64,000 bases of DNA from Prochlorococcus sp. MIT 1307. Lineage in GTDB: Bacteria > Cyanobacteriota > Cyanobacteriia > PCC-6307 > Cyanobiaceae. The stretch spans positions 1,178,001-1,242,000 of the forward strand of contig NZ_CP139301.1 in the NCBI RefSeq assembly GCF_034092395.1, written 5' to 3'. Shown in pieces: positions 18,125 through 27,091 of this stretch. The translations under genes were made by a program, and so were the position numbers. Within the stretch, counting starts at the first letter, position 1, and each line of letters opens with the position of its first letter. Below the pieces are notes generated by a model. The model was not told the DNA's origin, did not search any database, and worked only from the letters and a program-made list of their open reading frames with translations.

Positions 18125-18846
18125 CAGGAAAAGATATAAGATGTTGTCTTTTAATTGGGAATAGTCGATGGCATTGGGCCATAGAAAGAAGTGACAGGTG
18201 GCATTTCTTACATACAAGACCTGAACCAGAAAAAATCGTATCTCTTGAGACCCCACTAATAAAATGGGCTTCAGTTGGACATCTTCCGAAAGAAATTCAA
18301 TTAAATCCTGCCAACCGTCTAGAGCTCAAAGATATTCCCTTAAAAAAATTACCTTCTTGGTTGGGAATTGATAGAGCACTAGCTGGTTGGGGAGCTTTCA
18401 AAAAAACACAATTAACAGGCATCAATTCTTCAGGTCTACTAGTTGCTGATGCAGGAACCGTATTAAGCCTGACTCGGATAACTTCAAAAGGTGAATTTGC
18501 AGGGGGACAGTTAATTGCTGGGTTAAATCTGCAACTAGCTGCTATGGCAGTTGGAACCAAAAACCTGAATAATCCAGGTCCAGGATTAACTCGGATTCCA
18601 TTATTTCCTTTCACAACAGCTGAAGCTATGCAAAGAGGAAGCCTTCAATCATTAATAGGCGCTATTCTCGAAGCAATAAACGCAACAGAAGAAAATATTC
18701 CCCTATGGTTATGTGGAGGTGATTCACCTTTACTTATAGAAGAACTACAGAAAAGGAACACAAATGTAATCCACCAGCCTGATCTTGTACTGGAGGGGAT
18801 GGTGGATTTGCAAAAAGAAGTTAAGCCAAATCCAAATCTTGAATAA
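18121..18846 (+). CDS. coaX: Type III pantothenate kinase, unusual motif 1
   Basis: About 241 residues from TTG at 18121. TTGA overlaps the cysH stop, and no ATG or GTG lies in the correct frame nearby. Motifs of type III pantothenate kinase are GIDRALAGWGAF, VADAGTVLSLT, AGGQLIAGLNL and GGDSPLL. CoaX phosphorylates pantothenate to start coenzyme A synthesis. The first motif, normally D-x-G-N-(S/T), reads CCLLIGNSRWHW, so its catalytic aspartate is replaced by leucine (residue 11). The remaining motifs look intact. The 3' end overlaps the convergent PrxQ gene by 26 bases. Confidence 0.85.
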   Translation: MTGKDIRCCLLIGNSRWHWAIERSDRWHFLHTRPEPEKIVSLETPLIKWASVGHLPKEIQLNPANRLELKDIPLKKLPSWLGIDRALAGWGAFKKTQLTGINSSGLLVADAGTVLSLTRITSKGEFAGGQLIAGLNLQLAAMAVGTKNLNNPGPGLTRIPLFPFTTAEAMQRGSLQSLIGAILEAINATEENIPLWLCGGDSPLLIEELQKRNTNVIHQPDLVLEGMVDLQKEVKPNPNLE

Positions 18847-19288
18847 TCTGATTTGCCATACTAGCTGCTTTCACTTTGAAGTAAATTAGTTCTATTTTAC
18901 CTGTTGAATCAATGACAAAAGTATGTCTTTTCATGCCCATATACTCTCGCCCCATGAACTTTTTAAGTCCATAACTTTCATAGGAAGTTGCCACAGGGCA
19001 AGGCTCTGGATCTGTTAATAGAGAAAAAGGAAGATGATATTTGCTAATAAACTTTTGATGGGATAAAGAATTGTCTTTGCTAATACCTAGCACTGTTATT
19101 TGATTGGCCTCAAAGAGTCCCCAACAATCACGGAAATTACAAGCCTCCTTTGTGCATCCAGGAGTCTGGTCTTTGGGGTAAAAGTAAATCACAACTCTTT
19201 GACCTTTCAGCTTTGAAAGGCTTACTGAAATACCATCCTGGTTAGGCAGAGTGAAGTCTGGTGCAGGATCCCCAATTTGTAGCGTCAT
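18821..19288 (-). CDS. Peroxiredoxin Q/BCP-type
   Basis: About 155 residues from ATG at 19288 (MTLQIGDPAPDFTLPNQDG). Further upstream codons are open but look like leader. The peroxidatic and resolving cysteines are in DQTPGCTKEACNFRD, five residues apart, as in PrxQ/BCP. Other motifs are VIYFYPKD and VLGISKDN. The enzyme reduces hydrogen and organic peroxides using thioredoxin. In cyanobacteria it protects photosynthetic membranes. The adjacent divergent gene starts only 32 bases away. Confidence 0.9.
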   Translation of the reverse strand: MTLQIGDPAPDFTLPNQDGISVSLSKLKGQRVVIYFYPKDQTPGCTKEACNFRDCWGLFEANQITVLGISKDNSLSHQKFISKYHLPFSLLTDPEPCPVATSYESYGLKKFMGREYMGMKRHTFVIDSTGKIELIYFKVKAASMANQIIQDLDLA

Positions 19289-19320
19289 TACCAACAATTG
19301 CAGCAAGTAAGCCAAGCGTA

Positions 19321-19956
19321 ATGGCGCTTTGGTTCTTTCCAATGGCAGCTACTCTAAAACCAATCACAAAGACAGAAACAGAATGGGCCTATCAACTACC
19401 TGCAAAGCGTTCTAAGCAATACCAACATTCCAGAGGCTACGTTCGCGAAGCACTTTCCCAAATATGGAACGTACCAGCATTAAAAATTCCCTTACATGCA
19501 CCTCCCGGAGATGTTCCAGTGCTTGACGAAGGCTGGGGAAATGTAAGTTTCAGTCATTGTTGCGATGGACTTTTTATTGGTTGGTCTCTATACAGAATTG
19601 GAGTAGACATAGAAAGAGCAGACAGAAATTTCAAAGCTGATTTAATAACAAAGCGGTATTTTTCTGCGAAAGACAATGAAAGCCTAAAAAATCTTCATGG
19701 AAACAGTTTTCGTGCTGCTGTCCTCAAACAATGGCTAATCAAAGAAGCAGCTATCAAATGGCAAAGAGGGCGACTTTCTGCAGATATAGCAGAATGGAAT
19801 TTCTGCAAACTTTCACATGAGGCAACTCATCAATCTAAAGGTTATAAGTTGGGAGTACACTTTATTAAGCATAGGTTATGGAATATGGCAGTAGCCTTTG
19901 AGAAGAGATACCAGAAAATCCCTCCAATTATTTGTACTGAATACAGCCAGACTTAA
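19321..19956 (+). CDS. 4'-phosphopantetheinyl transferase (Sfp/HetI family)
   Basis: About 211 residues from ATG at 19321 (MALWFFPMAATLKP). An upstream GTG is open but overlaps the PrxQ start. The Sfp signature is complete: GVDIERADR (Mg/CoA-binding Asp) and LKQWLIKEAAIKWQRG (the WxxKEA motif), with NVSFSHCCDG before them. It converts apo carrier proteins such as the acyl carrier protein to holo form. A typical marine picocyanobacterium has one such enzyme, so it probably serves fatty-acid ACP. Confidence 0.9.
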   Translation: MALWFFPMAATLKPITKTETEWAYQLPAKRSKQYQHSRGYVREALSQIWNVPALKIPLHAPPGDVPVLDEGWGNVSFSHCCDGLFIGWSLYRIGVDIERADRNFKADLITKRYFSAKDNESLKNLHGNSFRAAVLKQWLIKEAAIKWQRGRLSADIAEWNFCKLSHEATHQSKGYKLGVHFIKHRLWNMAVAFEKRYQKIPPIICTEYSQT

Positions 19957-19960
19957 TCAA

Positions 19961-22165
19961 TCAAGATATACATAATCTTCCAATTATTCTTTGATGAATT
20001 ACATTTTGAGGGACCTCACATCCTTTCAACTTTTTCATAATTTCATGCAAAAGATTTATATCATTTTCTGCTATTTCCTTACCCAAAAAATTCCTATATT
20101 TACTCCCCTTTGAAAACCAACGCAATTCAATTACTTCATCAAGCTTCAATTTCAAAGATTCCTCCCATTCCTCTCTTTCTAAAGTCCAGCCCATGATTTC
20201 TAGTTTTGAAAATATAAAGGAATGATTCTGCTGTGAAGTCAACCATCCTTTCTCTAAATTAATTAATTTTTTAAAGAGGTCTATTTCTAAAGTAGTCATT
20301 TCACTAATATTAAGAACAGCGCGAAGAGACTCTGCTGGTCCCATCATTGGATAACTCACTAACAATCTTAAACCCGTATTATGGGTACATTTTCTTGTAA
20401 TCGCTTCCCAAAAATCATCAAAATATTCCTCTATCACATCAGAACTATGCAGCCTTCCTCCAACCCATTCAAAGTGCAAATCACTAGGTAATTTGTAAAG
20501 CGATTTACAATTACTTTCCATTAAGTGTGGTCGTTGAATTGGGTCCAAAAGATTCAATTCTGCAGATAATCGAGATAAATCTTTTGCAGCACCACCCAAC
20601 ACACTCACTCCGCCTTCTGGCACAGCTCTAAGAGGCGTCAGTGCCCACAAAATCGATCGGGCAATCACCAAAACACGGTCATTACGCTGCCAAATAACTC
20701 CCGCCCACAATCTGTCTAAAAGTTGCTTCAGGCGATTCCCTTCCTGAGAGAGTTGACGCTTTAACCATCTTTCTAACTGCGGGGTCTCAGGTCCACTGCT
20801 TACTAATAAAGAATTTTCCTCATCAACTTCAAGAGCTACAGCTAATTGAACAGCTCTTCGCTCCATCATTACTTCTCGACGTTTCCCTTCCCATCCTTCT
20901 TTGCTGGGCTTCCAAAACACTTCTCCCTGAAGTTCTTTCGGTAAATATTGTTGTGCTACCCAATGTTCAGCAAACGCATGAGGATAGCGATAGCCAAAAC
21001 CATCGCCAAAAGCATCTCTATCTCTATGAGCATCGCGAAGATGGCTTGGAACTTCCTGGCGTTGGGCAGCACGAACTGTTTTTTGAGCTTCAAAAAAGCC
21101 CAGAACACTATTACTTTTTGTTGTGGAAGCTAAATACAGAGCTGCCTCTGCTAATGGATAAAGCCCTTCAGGTAAACCAATTCTTTCAAAAGCCGCTGCA
21201 CAAGCTTCAACAACAACAATTGCTTGAGGATCTGCTAAACCAATATCTTCTCCTGCTGCAATCAACATTCTACGAAAGATAAACCTGGGATTTTCACCAG
21301 CTTCAACCATCCGAGCCAACCAAAATAAGGCAGCATCAGGATCTGAACCTCGCAAAGATTTAATAAAAGCAGAGATCGTATCGAAATGAGCATCTCCTTG
21401 TTTGTCATAAAGAACTGCCCGCTCTTGAATCGATTCCTCCGCAATAGACAAATCGATTTGAATACATCCTTTTAAATCTTTTGGCGTGCTCTCTACTGCC
21501 AATTCAAGAGCATTAAGCAAGCTACGTGCATCCCCATTAGCTACATCTACTAAATGACTTGCAGCATCATCAGTAATTGTGACTTTTCGATCGCCATACC
21601 CATGATCTCTATCTCTTAAGGCACGTTCAATTAGCTTATGAAGATCCTCTGTCTCAAGATGTTGTAGCCGAAATAACCTAGAGCGACTAACTAATGCTTT
21701 ATTAACCTCAAAATATGGATTTTCTGTAGTTGCACCTATCAGGGTGACCGTACCATTCTCTACCCAAGGTAAAAGAGCATCCTGCTGAGCACTATTAAAA
21801 CGATGAACCTCATCAATAAAAAGAATAGTACGAAGATTATGCCGTTCTAGCCTCTGCTTGGCTGCATCAATCTCATAACGCAATTCCTTTACTCCGGATA
21901 ACACAGCATTGAGAATAGTGAAATGAGAACGAGTATTTACTGCAATAATTTTGGCCAAAGTAGTTTTACCAACACCAGGCGGCCCATGTAAAAGCAAATT
22001 ACCCACTCGATCAGCCGCTATGGCTCTGCGCAAAAGACGCCCTTCAGCCAAGATCGCTTTCTGGCCAAGAAATTCATCTAAGCTTTTAGGACGCAAACGT
22101 TCGGCCAGGGGTGCATGCCGCTGAAGTACCTGGTCACCCTGATAATTGAAAAGATCTTTTGCCAA
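19961..22165 (-). CDS. rarA: RarA/MgsA-type AAA+ ATPase with long C-terminal extension
   Basis: A 734-residue protein. Residues 1-440 are a canonical RarA: the clamp-loader-like AAA+ domain with Walker A (GPPGVGKTT, 61-69), Walker B ([11 protein letters not shown]), sensor 1 ([12 protein letters not shown]) and the C-terminal helical domain ending near [10 protein letters not shown]. RarA acts at stalled replication forks. From about residue 450 to the end is an extra region ([20 protein letters not shown] ... [13 protein letters not shown]) found in the cyanobacterial form of this protein. It reminds me of a methyltransferase-like fold, but I cannot confirm that. Confidence 0.85.
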   Translation of the reverse strand: MAKDLFNYQGDQVLQRHAPLAERLRPKSLDEFLGQKAILAEGRLLRRAIAADRVGNLLLHGPPGVGKTTLAKIIAVNTRSHFTILNAVLSGVKELRYEIDAAKQRLERHNLRTILFIDEVHRFNSAQQDALLPWVENGTVTLIGATTENPYFEVNKALVSRSRLFRLQHLETEDLHKLIERALRDRDHGYGDRKVTITDDAASHLVDVANGDARSLLNALELAVESTPKDLKGCIQIDLSIAEESIQERAVLYDKQGDAHFDTISAFIKSLRGSDPDAALFWLARMVEAGENPRFIFRRMLIAAGEDIGLADPQAIVVVEACAAAFERIGLPEGLYPLAEAALYLASTTKSNSVLGFFEAQKTVRAAQRQEVPSHLRDAHRDRDAFGDGFGYRYPHAFAEHWVAQQYLPKELQGEVFWKPSKEGWEGKRREVMMERRAVQLAVALEVDEENSLLVSSGPETPQLERWLKRQLSQEGNRLKQLLDRLWAGVIWQRNDRVLVIARSILWALTPLRAVPEGGVSVLGGAAKDLSRLSAELNLLDPIQRPHLMESNCKSLYKLPSDLHFEWVGGRLHSSDVIEEYFDDFWEAITRKCTHNTGLRLLVSYPMMGPAESLRAVLNISEMTTLEIDLFKKLINLEKGWLTSQQNHSFIFSKLEIMGWTLEREEWEESLKLKLDEVIELRWFSKGSKYRNFLGKEIAENDINLLHEIMKKLKGCEVPQNVIHQRIIGRLCIS

Positions 22166-22304
22166 TATTATTAAAATTGCATTTTATTCTCTCTAAAATA
22201 GATATTCATAAAGAAAAAATCTAAACATCGATACTAGCCTTATCAAATAATCATCATTAACAGATACAAACCATCCAATGCACTTATCTCTAAAATTTTC
22301 AATA

Positions 22305-23966
22305 TCAAGTAATCACAGTTGGTTTATTCATACCTGTACGTTTAGTAATTTCTGCCAAAGAATCGATTTCTCTTATTAAATCAGAAAGTGCATTTTGAGG
22401 GTTTTGCTTAAGATTCCCATCAGGTGAAACATATCGCTCTAAATACACTCTCAAGGTTGCTCCTTGTGTACCAGTTCCTGAAAGTCGAAGTATAACTCTG
22501 CTGCCATCGTTCAAAAGTATCCTCAACCCTTGTCCCTCAGTTACCGAGGAGTCGACTGGATCCTTGTAGCTAAAATTATCTGCATGACTAACGACAGTAT
22601 TAGAAAAGGGTTTGCCAATCAATTTATGAAGATTCAACTCCAGCCGTTGATAGAGTTCATAAGCAACATCACTAGAGATTGATTCATAGTCGTGTCGAGA
22701 ATAATAATGACGTCCATATCTTTTCCAATGTAATGACATTAACTCAGCAACTGAGCATTGCTTATCTGAAAGTATTTGCAACCAGAAAAGAACTGCCCAA
22801 AGTCCATCTTTTTCACGAACATGGTTACTACCAGTTCCAAAACTTTCCTCACCACATAGTGTGATTTGGCCAGAATCCAGCAAATTTCCGAAAAATTTCC
22901 ACCCTGTTGGAGTTTCAAAGCAACTTATTCCTAAGTCTTGAGCTACTACATCAACAGCTGCACTAGTAGGCATTGAACGTGCTACCCCAGCCAAACTTCC
23001 AGCGTAAGCAGGAGCAGAATTAGCATTAGCAGTTAGTACTGCCAAACTATCACTGGGGTTAACAAAGCATCCTCTACCCAAAATCATATTTCTGTCTCCA
23101 TCACCATCACAAGCAGCACCAAAAGAGTATTCATTTCCATTAAGCAACAAGTTCGCCAATTCTTTTGCATAAGTCAGATTAGGATCAGGATGGCAACCTC
23201 CAAAATCTGATAACGGTACGCCATTTCTAACAGTTCCTATAGGAGCATGAAGCAGTTCTTCTAGCAAACGCTTTGCATAGGGTCCTGTAACCGCATTAAG
23301 TGCATCAAAAGCAATCAAAAAATCTTGACTTATAAAAGACTTAATTCGATCAAAATCAAAGAGTTTTTGCATTAAAGATATATAGTCTTCAATCCCATCA
23401 ACTACATCTACTTCCATGGCAGAAATCGAATACTTTCCTATCGAATCAAGAGATATTGGAGAATGATCAAGAATCTTATATTCCTGCAAAGACTTACTGC
23501 ATTTGTAAATATTATCCGTCAACGACTCAGGCGTAGGACCACCATTAGCACCATTAACCTTTACCCCAAAATCACCATCTGGCCCACCTGAATTATGACT
23601 AGCGGAAAGAATAATGCCTCCAATTGCATTATTTTTTCTGATCAGGTGGGAAGCGGCTGGTGTAGAAAGTATCCCGTCAACAGTTGTGATCACCTTACTC
23701 AATCCATGAGCTGCTCCCATGCGAAGGATTACATCGATAGCTCTAGTATTCCCATAACGACCATCTCCACCTAGCACTAATACTCCACCTTCAACTCCTG
23801 GAAGAGTTTGAAAAATGGCCTCTATAAAGCTTTCCAAATAATTAGGAACTTCAAATTGTTTACTACTCTTTCGCAAACCAGAAGTACCCGGTTTCTGATC
23901 CGTGAATGACGTGCTGATGGGCACATTGTATACACTGTTATTCGAAGGGAAAGCTAGGCTCTGCAT
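22305..23966 (-). CDS. pgm: Phosphoglucomutase (alpha-D-glucose type)
   Basis: A 553-residue phosphohexomutase of the larger PGM1-like class. The phosphoserine loop is IILSASHNSGGPDGDFGVKV, the metal loop is ACDGDGDRNMILG, the sugar-binding loop is LCGEESFGTGSNH, and the phosphate-binding loop is LSGTGTQGATLRVY. It interconverts glucose-1-phosphate and glucose-6-phosphate for glycogen and nucleotide-sugar synthesis. The nearby DUF4912 and small membrane genes follow on the same strand. Length fits the family. Confidence 0.95.
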   Translation of the reverse strand: MQSLAFPSNNSVYNVPISTSFTDQKPGTSGLRKSSKQFEVPNYLESFIEAIFQTLPGVEGGVLVLGGDGRYGNTRAIDVILRMGAAHGLSKVITTVDGILSTPAASHLIRKNNAIGGIILSASHNSGGPDGDFGVKVNGANGGPTPESLTDNIYKCSKSLQEYKILDHSPISLDSIGKYSISAMEVDVVDGIEDYISLMQKLFDFDRIKSFISQDFLIAFDALNAVTGPYAKRLLEELLHAPIGTVRNGVPLSDFGGCHPDPNLTYAKELANLLLNGNEYSFGAACDGDGDRNMILGRGCFVNPSDSLAVLTANANSAPAYAGSLAGVARSMPTSAAVDVVAQDLGISCFETPTGWKFFGNLLDSGQITLCGEESFGTGSNHVREKDGLWAVLFWLQILSDKQCSVAELMSLHWKRYGRHYYSRHDYESISSDVAYELYQRLELNLHKLIGKPFSNTVVSHADNFSYKDPVDSSVTEGQGLRILLNDGSRVILRLSGTGTQGATLRVYLERYVSPDGNLKQNPQNALSDLIREIDSLAEITKRTGMNKPTVIT

Positions 23967-24021
23967 TAGTTAATTTTTTTTAGAGGTAGTTATACATAGA
24001 AAATAGAATAGATACGAAGTT

Positions 24022-24192
24022 TCAATGAGGCATCTCTGATGTACGCAACATGATAATGAACCAAAGTGTCGATAGAACCAAAGCAGTTAAAATTCCAGGA
24101 GCAATACCAAACCAAGAAATCACGAATGGAATAATTAATGGCAAAAAAATTACCCCTAAAACTGGCGTTATAGCTATAAATAAACGCAACAT
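24022..24192 (-). CDS. Small hydrophobic protein (56 residues)
   Basis: A short ATG-started frame, MLRLFIAITPVLGVIFLPLI followed by IPFVISWFGIAPGILTALVL and STLWFIIMLRTSEMPH. It is two adjoining transmembrane helices with a short polar end. It lies between pgm and the DUF4912 gene on the same strand, 26 bases after the DUF4912 stop. Composition strongly suggests a real small membrane protein, but I know no family. Confidence 0.6.
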   Translation of the reverse strand: MLRLFIAITPVLGVIFLPLIIPFVISWFGIAPGILTALVLSTLWFIIMLRTSEMPH

Positions 24193-24218
24193 TTATTTAT
24201 AGATAATTAGGTATTGAA

Positions 24219-25343
24219 TCAAAACCACTCATCTTGATTCGTATCATTTGGATTAGTGTTATCCTCAGGGGTAGTTCGTTCGAATTTCATAGTTATATTT
24301 CTCATTTGCTGTCCACTTGAATCTTTTGCTTCAATCAAATATTCCTGATTACCGTCACGAAAAGGAACCTGTAATCTAAAAGTACCTGAACTTGAAAGTT
24401 GAACAACTTCACCTCCTATCGTCACTGTTGCTGATGGGTCAGTGGAGCCATAAACAACAAGTTCAGCATCAGCAACTAGCCAAAATGAACGCTTATTGTT
24501 TCTGGGTTTAACACCTCCTAAACCTGACTCATTGCGCCCACTAGCCCACAAACCTACCCCTGAATCATTAAGACCTTGATTCTGGCCACTCATAAAACCT
24601 TGGAATTGCTCAGAGCCAACTCGACTATTTTGAAAATTGGTTGTAGCAGTTTGATAGAGACGTTCATGTAATCCTCTATCTCTTTCGTCATTAGCTAATA
24701 AAGAATTAGAAGATTTAGTGTCATTTGCAAAACTAATTACAGGAGCTTCCAAACTAAAAGGAACAAACTGGTCAAGGATCTGGTCACTGGGATACAGAGA
24801 AGGCACTCTTGCCTCTGATGAAAATGCTAGAGAAATCCAACGAGAACCAGAACGATAGCCAAGTTCTACTCGGTAATCTCTATCACTCATTGGAATCGGT
24901 AAATACCACTCGGTGCTATGGCTATCAACAGGAACTTCCTGCAGAGTTTGACGATGAGCTGTGCCATCGCAAATACCAGTCAAATCGGACAAGCGCAGGC
25001 ATAATCTACTCGCACCATGAGATTGCGCCCTCTTGCGATCTGAGTCTGATATCTCCCAAAAGACATATGCCCATTCAGGATCTCTAGGTAGAAAAACAAC
25101 ACGTGTCGTGATGCCTGACTTGGATTGAGAGGAATCATTACCTCTAGAAGACTTATCAGGAACCCGCCAAAATTGCTGAGCTGCTTTCTCCTCTTGCTCC
25201 TGAAGTTTTCGTTGATAGGCAGCTATCTGCTTAATAAGCAAAGCCTTACTTTTGCGGCTATATAACGGGACTCCCAAATCACTTGCCTTATTTCGAAGCT
25301 GACGGAGTGTTTGGCGTGCCAGGGAATCTTGCTCTTGGGTCAC
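24219..25343 (-). CDS. DUF4912-type protein with SAP/Rho-N-like helix
   Basis: A 374-residue protein. Residues 8-45 (TLRQLRNKASDLGVPLYSRK) form a SAP- or Rho-N-terminal-like helical motif. Residues about 80-200 are a DUF4912 domain (RVVFLPRDPEWAYVFWEISD ... YRVELGYRSGSRWISLAFSS). A region of low complexity follows. A C-terminal immunoglobulin-like beta domain (VVYGSTDPSATVTIGGEVVQ) ends with EDNTNPNDTNQDEWF. The function is unknown. Confidence 0.75.
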   Translation of the reverse strand: MTQEQDSLARQTLRQLRNKASDLGVPLYSRKSKALLIKQIAAYQRKLQEQEEKAAQQFWRVPDKSSRGNDSSQSKSGITTRVVFLPRDPEWAYVFWEISDSDRKRAQSHGASRLCLRLSDLTGICDGTAHRQTLQEVPVDSHSTEWYLPIPMSDRDYRVELGYRSGSRWISLAFSSEARVPSLYPSDQILDQFVPFSLEAPVISFANDTKSSNSLLANDERDRGLHERLYQTATTNFQNSRVGSEQFQGFMSGQNQGLNDSGVGLWASGRNESGLGGVKPRNNKRSFWLVADAELVVYGSTDPSATVTIGGEVVQLSSSGTFRLQVPFRDGNQEYLIEAKDSSGQQMRNITMKFERTTPEDNTNPNDTNQDEWF

Positions 25344-25504
25344 GACTTCAAAAATTCCGTTTTTGTTCGGGATCAGTATCTTATGTATTTCTTATTTCCG
25401 TTGCTTCATAGAGGCTGTGGTCAGCATCTACTGACTCCACAACGAGATTAGGCCATCTAAGAAAACAGGCTTAATCGATTGGAAGTAAAGGCTTCTGGGG
25501 GTAT

Positions 25505-25642
25505 TCAGCACATAGTCTGCAAATCAGCTTTTTTAAGCCAAATTCTCGCAGGGAAAGAAGGAAAACCAGCAACTCGAATCAAATTTCCTTCACTTTGCTG
25601 AAACTGGTAGCAAGTAATTTTGGAATAATCAATCGCGACCAT
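25505..25642 (-). CDS. Small hypothetical ORF overlapping the 124-residue gene's end
   Basis: A 45-codon frame with ATG at 25642 reads MVAIDYSKITCYQFQQSEGN then LIRVAGFPSFPARIWLKKAD and LQTMC. It looks genuinely coding, and it overlaps the stop of the upstream 124-residue gene by 14 bases, so it would be translated by coupling. It is short and has no family I recognise. A truncated remnant of a longer gene is also possible, because the frame stops abruptly. Confidence 0.45.
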   Translation of the reverse strand: MVAIDYSKITCYQFQQSEGNLIRVAGFPSFPARIWLKKADLQTMC

Positions 25643-26003
25643 GCTGCCTAGTTCGAAGACTCGAATTAATTAACTCATCAAGTGTTAGCTCCAAAGGAGA
25701 CAGCCTGTATTCATTCGCTAATTGCTCCAAAATCCTAGCTGCAACTTCAAACTGCTCAAGTAAGTCATTAGCAAAAGCACTTTCATCAACCAAGACTGGC
25801 TGAGCCAAAAGCCAATGCAATCTTTCCTGCTCTGAAGGAAGAGCACCTCGTGAGGACTCATGAGCCATTGCTTTGAAGCATGCAAGACAATGAGCAAGCA
25901 AACGCAAATAATGGCGTTCACGCATTGGAAGATCTGTTGCATCTATTTTCCTTATTTCTTCCAAACTCAATGGACTATCAGCCAAAATTTTTTTATTCAG
26001 CAT
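25629..26003 (-). CDS. Hypothetical protein encoded with sufR
   Basis: A 124-residue all-helical soluble protein (EIRKIDATDLPMRERHYLRL LAHCLACF... then ERLHWLLAQPVLVDESAFAN ...). It starts inside the end of sufR (11-base overlap), so the two are translationally coupled. I know it as a conserved neighbour of sufR in marine cyanobacteria but not as a family with a function. The HCLACF stretch has two cysteines three residues apart. A role in iron-sulphur control is inference only. Confidence 0.65.
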   Translation of the reverse strand: MLNKKILADSPLSLEEIRKIDATDLPMRERHYLRLLAHCLACFKAMAHESSRGALPSEQERLHWLLAQPVLVDESAFANDLLEQFEVAARILEQLANEYRLSPLELTLDELINSSLRTRQHGRD

Positions 26004-26649
26004 CAGGTTGCAAAGAAGTCACTTGAAATCCACAAGACTGACCACTTTCTAGTCTCCACTGCACACGTTGAACGTCACAATCAGGAAAAATATTGCGAAT
26101 CATATGTAATTCTTGATCACAAACAATAGGGTATTGTTCTGCAATAGTTCTTACAGAGCAATGAAATGCATTCAGAAACCAGCTAGATCCATCATTAGAT
26201 AAATGTAAATCAGCCAAATATCCCTCTTGCTGACGTAATTCAATCAATTTCTTTAAGCGATCTTTTAAGGGTCCATAGCCAATCTTATCTCGATATTTAA
26301 CTGCTCTATCTATTGCCTGTTCATAGAGTATTTCTGTCATGCCTTCCTTAGAAGTTTTGGCTTCGATTGAGGCCAATAAATCAAGTGCAAATAGCTCACT
26401 ACCATTGCCATTTTTAAAGCAATTATCTCCTTGTGCTGTTAGTTTCCATAAATTAGAAGGTCGTCCAGGGCCCTCTGAAATCGCAGTAAATTCCACAAAA
26501 CCATCACTTTCAAGGCTGCGCAGATGACGCCGCATAGCCTGAACAGAAATCCCTAGACATTCAGCCAAATTGCCTGCACTTGCTTTCCCCTGCCTCAAAA
26601 GCAAGGATAAAGTGCCTTCACGAGTACTCCTTTGGGCTTCTGCGGTCAT
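25993..26649 (-). CDS. sufR: Iron-sulphur-binding repressor of the suf operon
   Basis: A 218-residue regulator. Residues 8-60 form a winged helix-turn-helix of DeoR type (SLLLRQGKASAGNLAECLGI SVQAMRRHL). The C-terminal domain carries four cysteines, Cys164, Cys177, Cys191 and Cys206, in the arrangement expected for the SufR [4Fe-4S] cluster. It senses cellular Fe-S status and represses the divergent sufBCDS operon when clusters are sufficient. Location and motifs agree, so the call is strong. Confidence 0.93.
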   Translation of the reverse strand: MTAEAQRSTREGTLSLLLRQGKASAGNLAECLGISVQAMRRHLRSLESDGFVEFTAISEGPGRPSNLWKLTAQGDNCFKNGNGSELFALDLLASIEAKTSKEGMTEILYEQAIDRAVKYRDKIGYGPLKDRLKKLIELRQQEGYLADLHLSNDGSSWFLNAFHCSVRTIAEQYPIVCDQELHMIRNIFPDCDVQRVQWRLESGQSCGFQVTSLQPDAE

Positions 26650-27091
26650 GAGATGTAATGAGCCTGCAAAACCATGAAAACCTGCTAAATAAATTGAATC
26701 TTAGGCGCCAACTGAATTTACATCTGATTTATGAGACAGACCAATACGAACTTGTTCCTCAATCTTAAACAAGCAACGTTAAAAGCCCTAAGCATGTAGA
26801 GGCTGTGGACTAGGCTATCCAATACGAAACGAACCTGTTTCGTATTGGATAGCAGTACAAGCTTCATACTGTTTATTCATGCAAGGATGTCCTTTTTCTA
26901 GACGTCTATGCCAGAAGTTAATTCACAAAAAATGTTCCACTCCTAAAATTCTGACCTTGAAACGAATTTCAAAGCTGACACTAAGCAAAAGCGATCATGA
27001 CCATCCCTTTGGAGATAGTGATTGTAAGACTATATCTAGAGCTCCTAAACACCGCCAAAATCTCTCGATTGAAATTTAATTGGTTAATATC
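26650..27091. promoter_or_regulatory. Divergent sufR / sufB control region
   Basis: This 442-base region separates the sufR and sufB starts and must contain both promoters and the SufR operators. A perfect inverted repeat lies at 26814-26853. I looked for the CAAC-N6-GTTG pattern described for Synechocystis SufR and did not find an exact copy. A 66-codon frame at 26879-27079 ends just before sufB but has the composition of a chance frame, so I do not call a gene there. Confidence 0.6.
26814..26853. repeat. Perfect 17-bp inverted repeat with a 6-base loop
   Basis: The left arm GCTATCCAATACGAAAC (26814-26830) and right arm GTTTCGTATTGGATAGC (26837-26853) are exact reverse complements around GAACCT. 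No T-run follows on either strand, so it is not a typical terminator. It lies about 165 bases from the sufR start and 240 from sufB. An operator, a cruciform or a small-RNA hairpin are all possible. Confidence 0.9.

Noticed and set aside
25415-25438. GTGGTCAG/CTGA-CT-CCAC hairpin upstream of the DUF4912 gene
   Set aside because: A bulged short stem with no T-tract and no RNA family match; left as unexplained leader.
25409-26808. The 12-mer TAGAGGCTGTGG occurs at 25409 and at 26797
   Set aside because: A 12-base match within 64 kb is expected by chance many times, so it carries no weight.
26879-27079. 66-codon plus-strand frame upstream of sufB
   Set aside because: Its composition is not like a protein (Cys, Lys, His and Ser scattered), it has no ribosome binding site, and it lies in the sufR-sufB control region.
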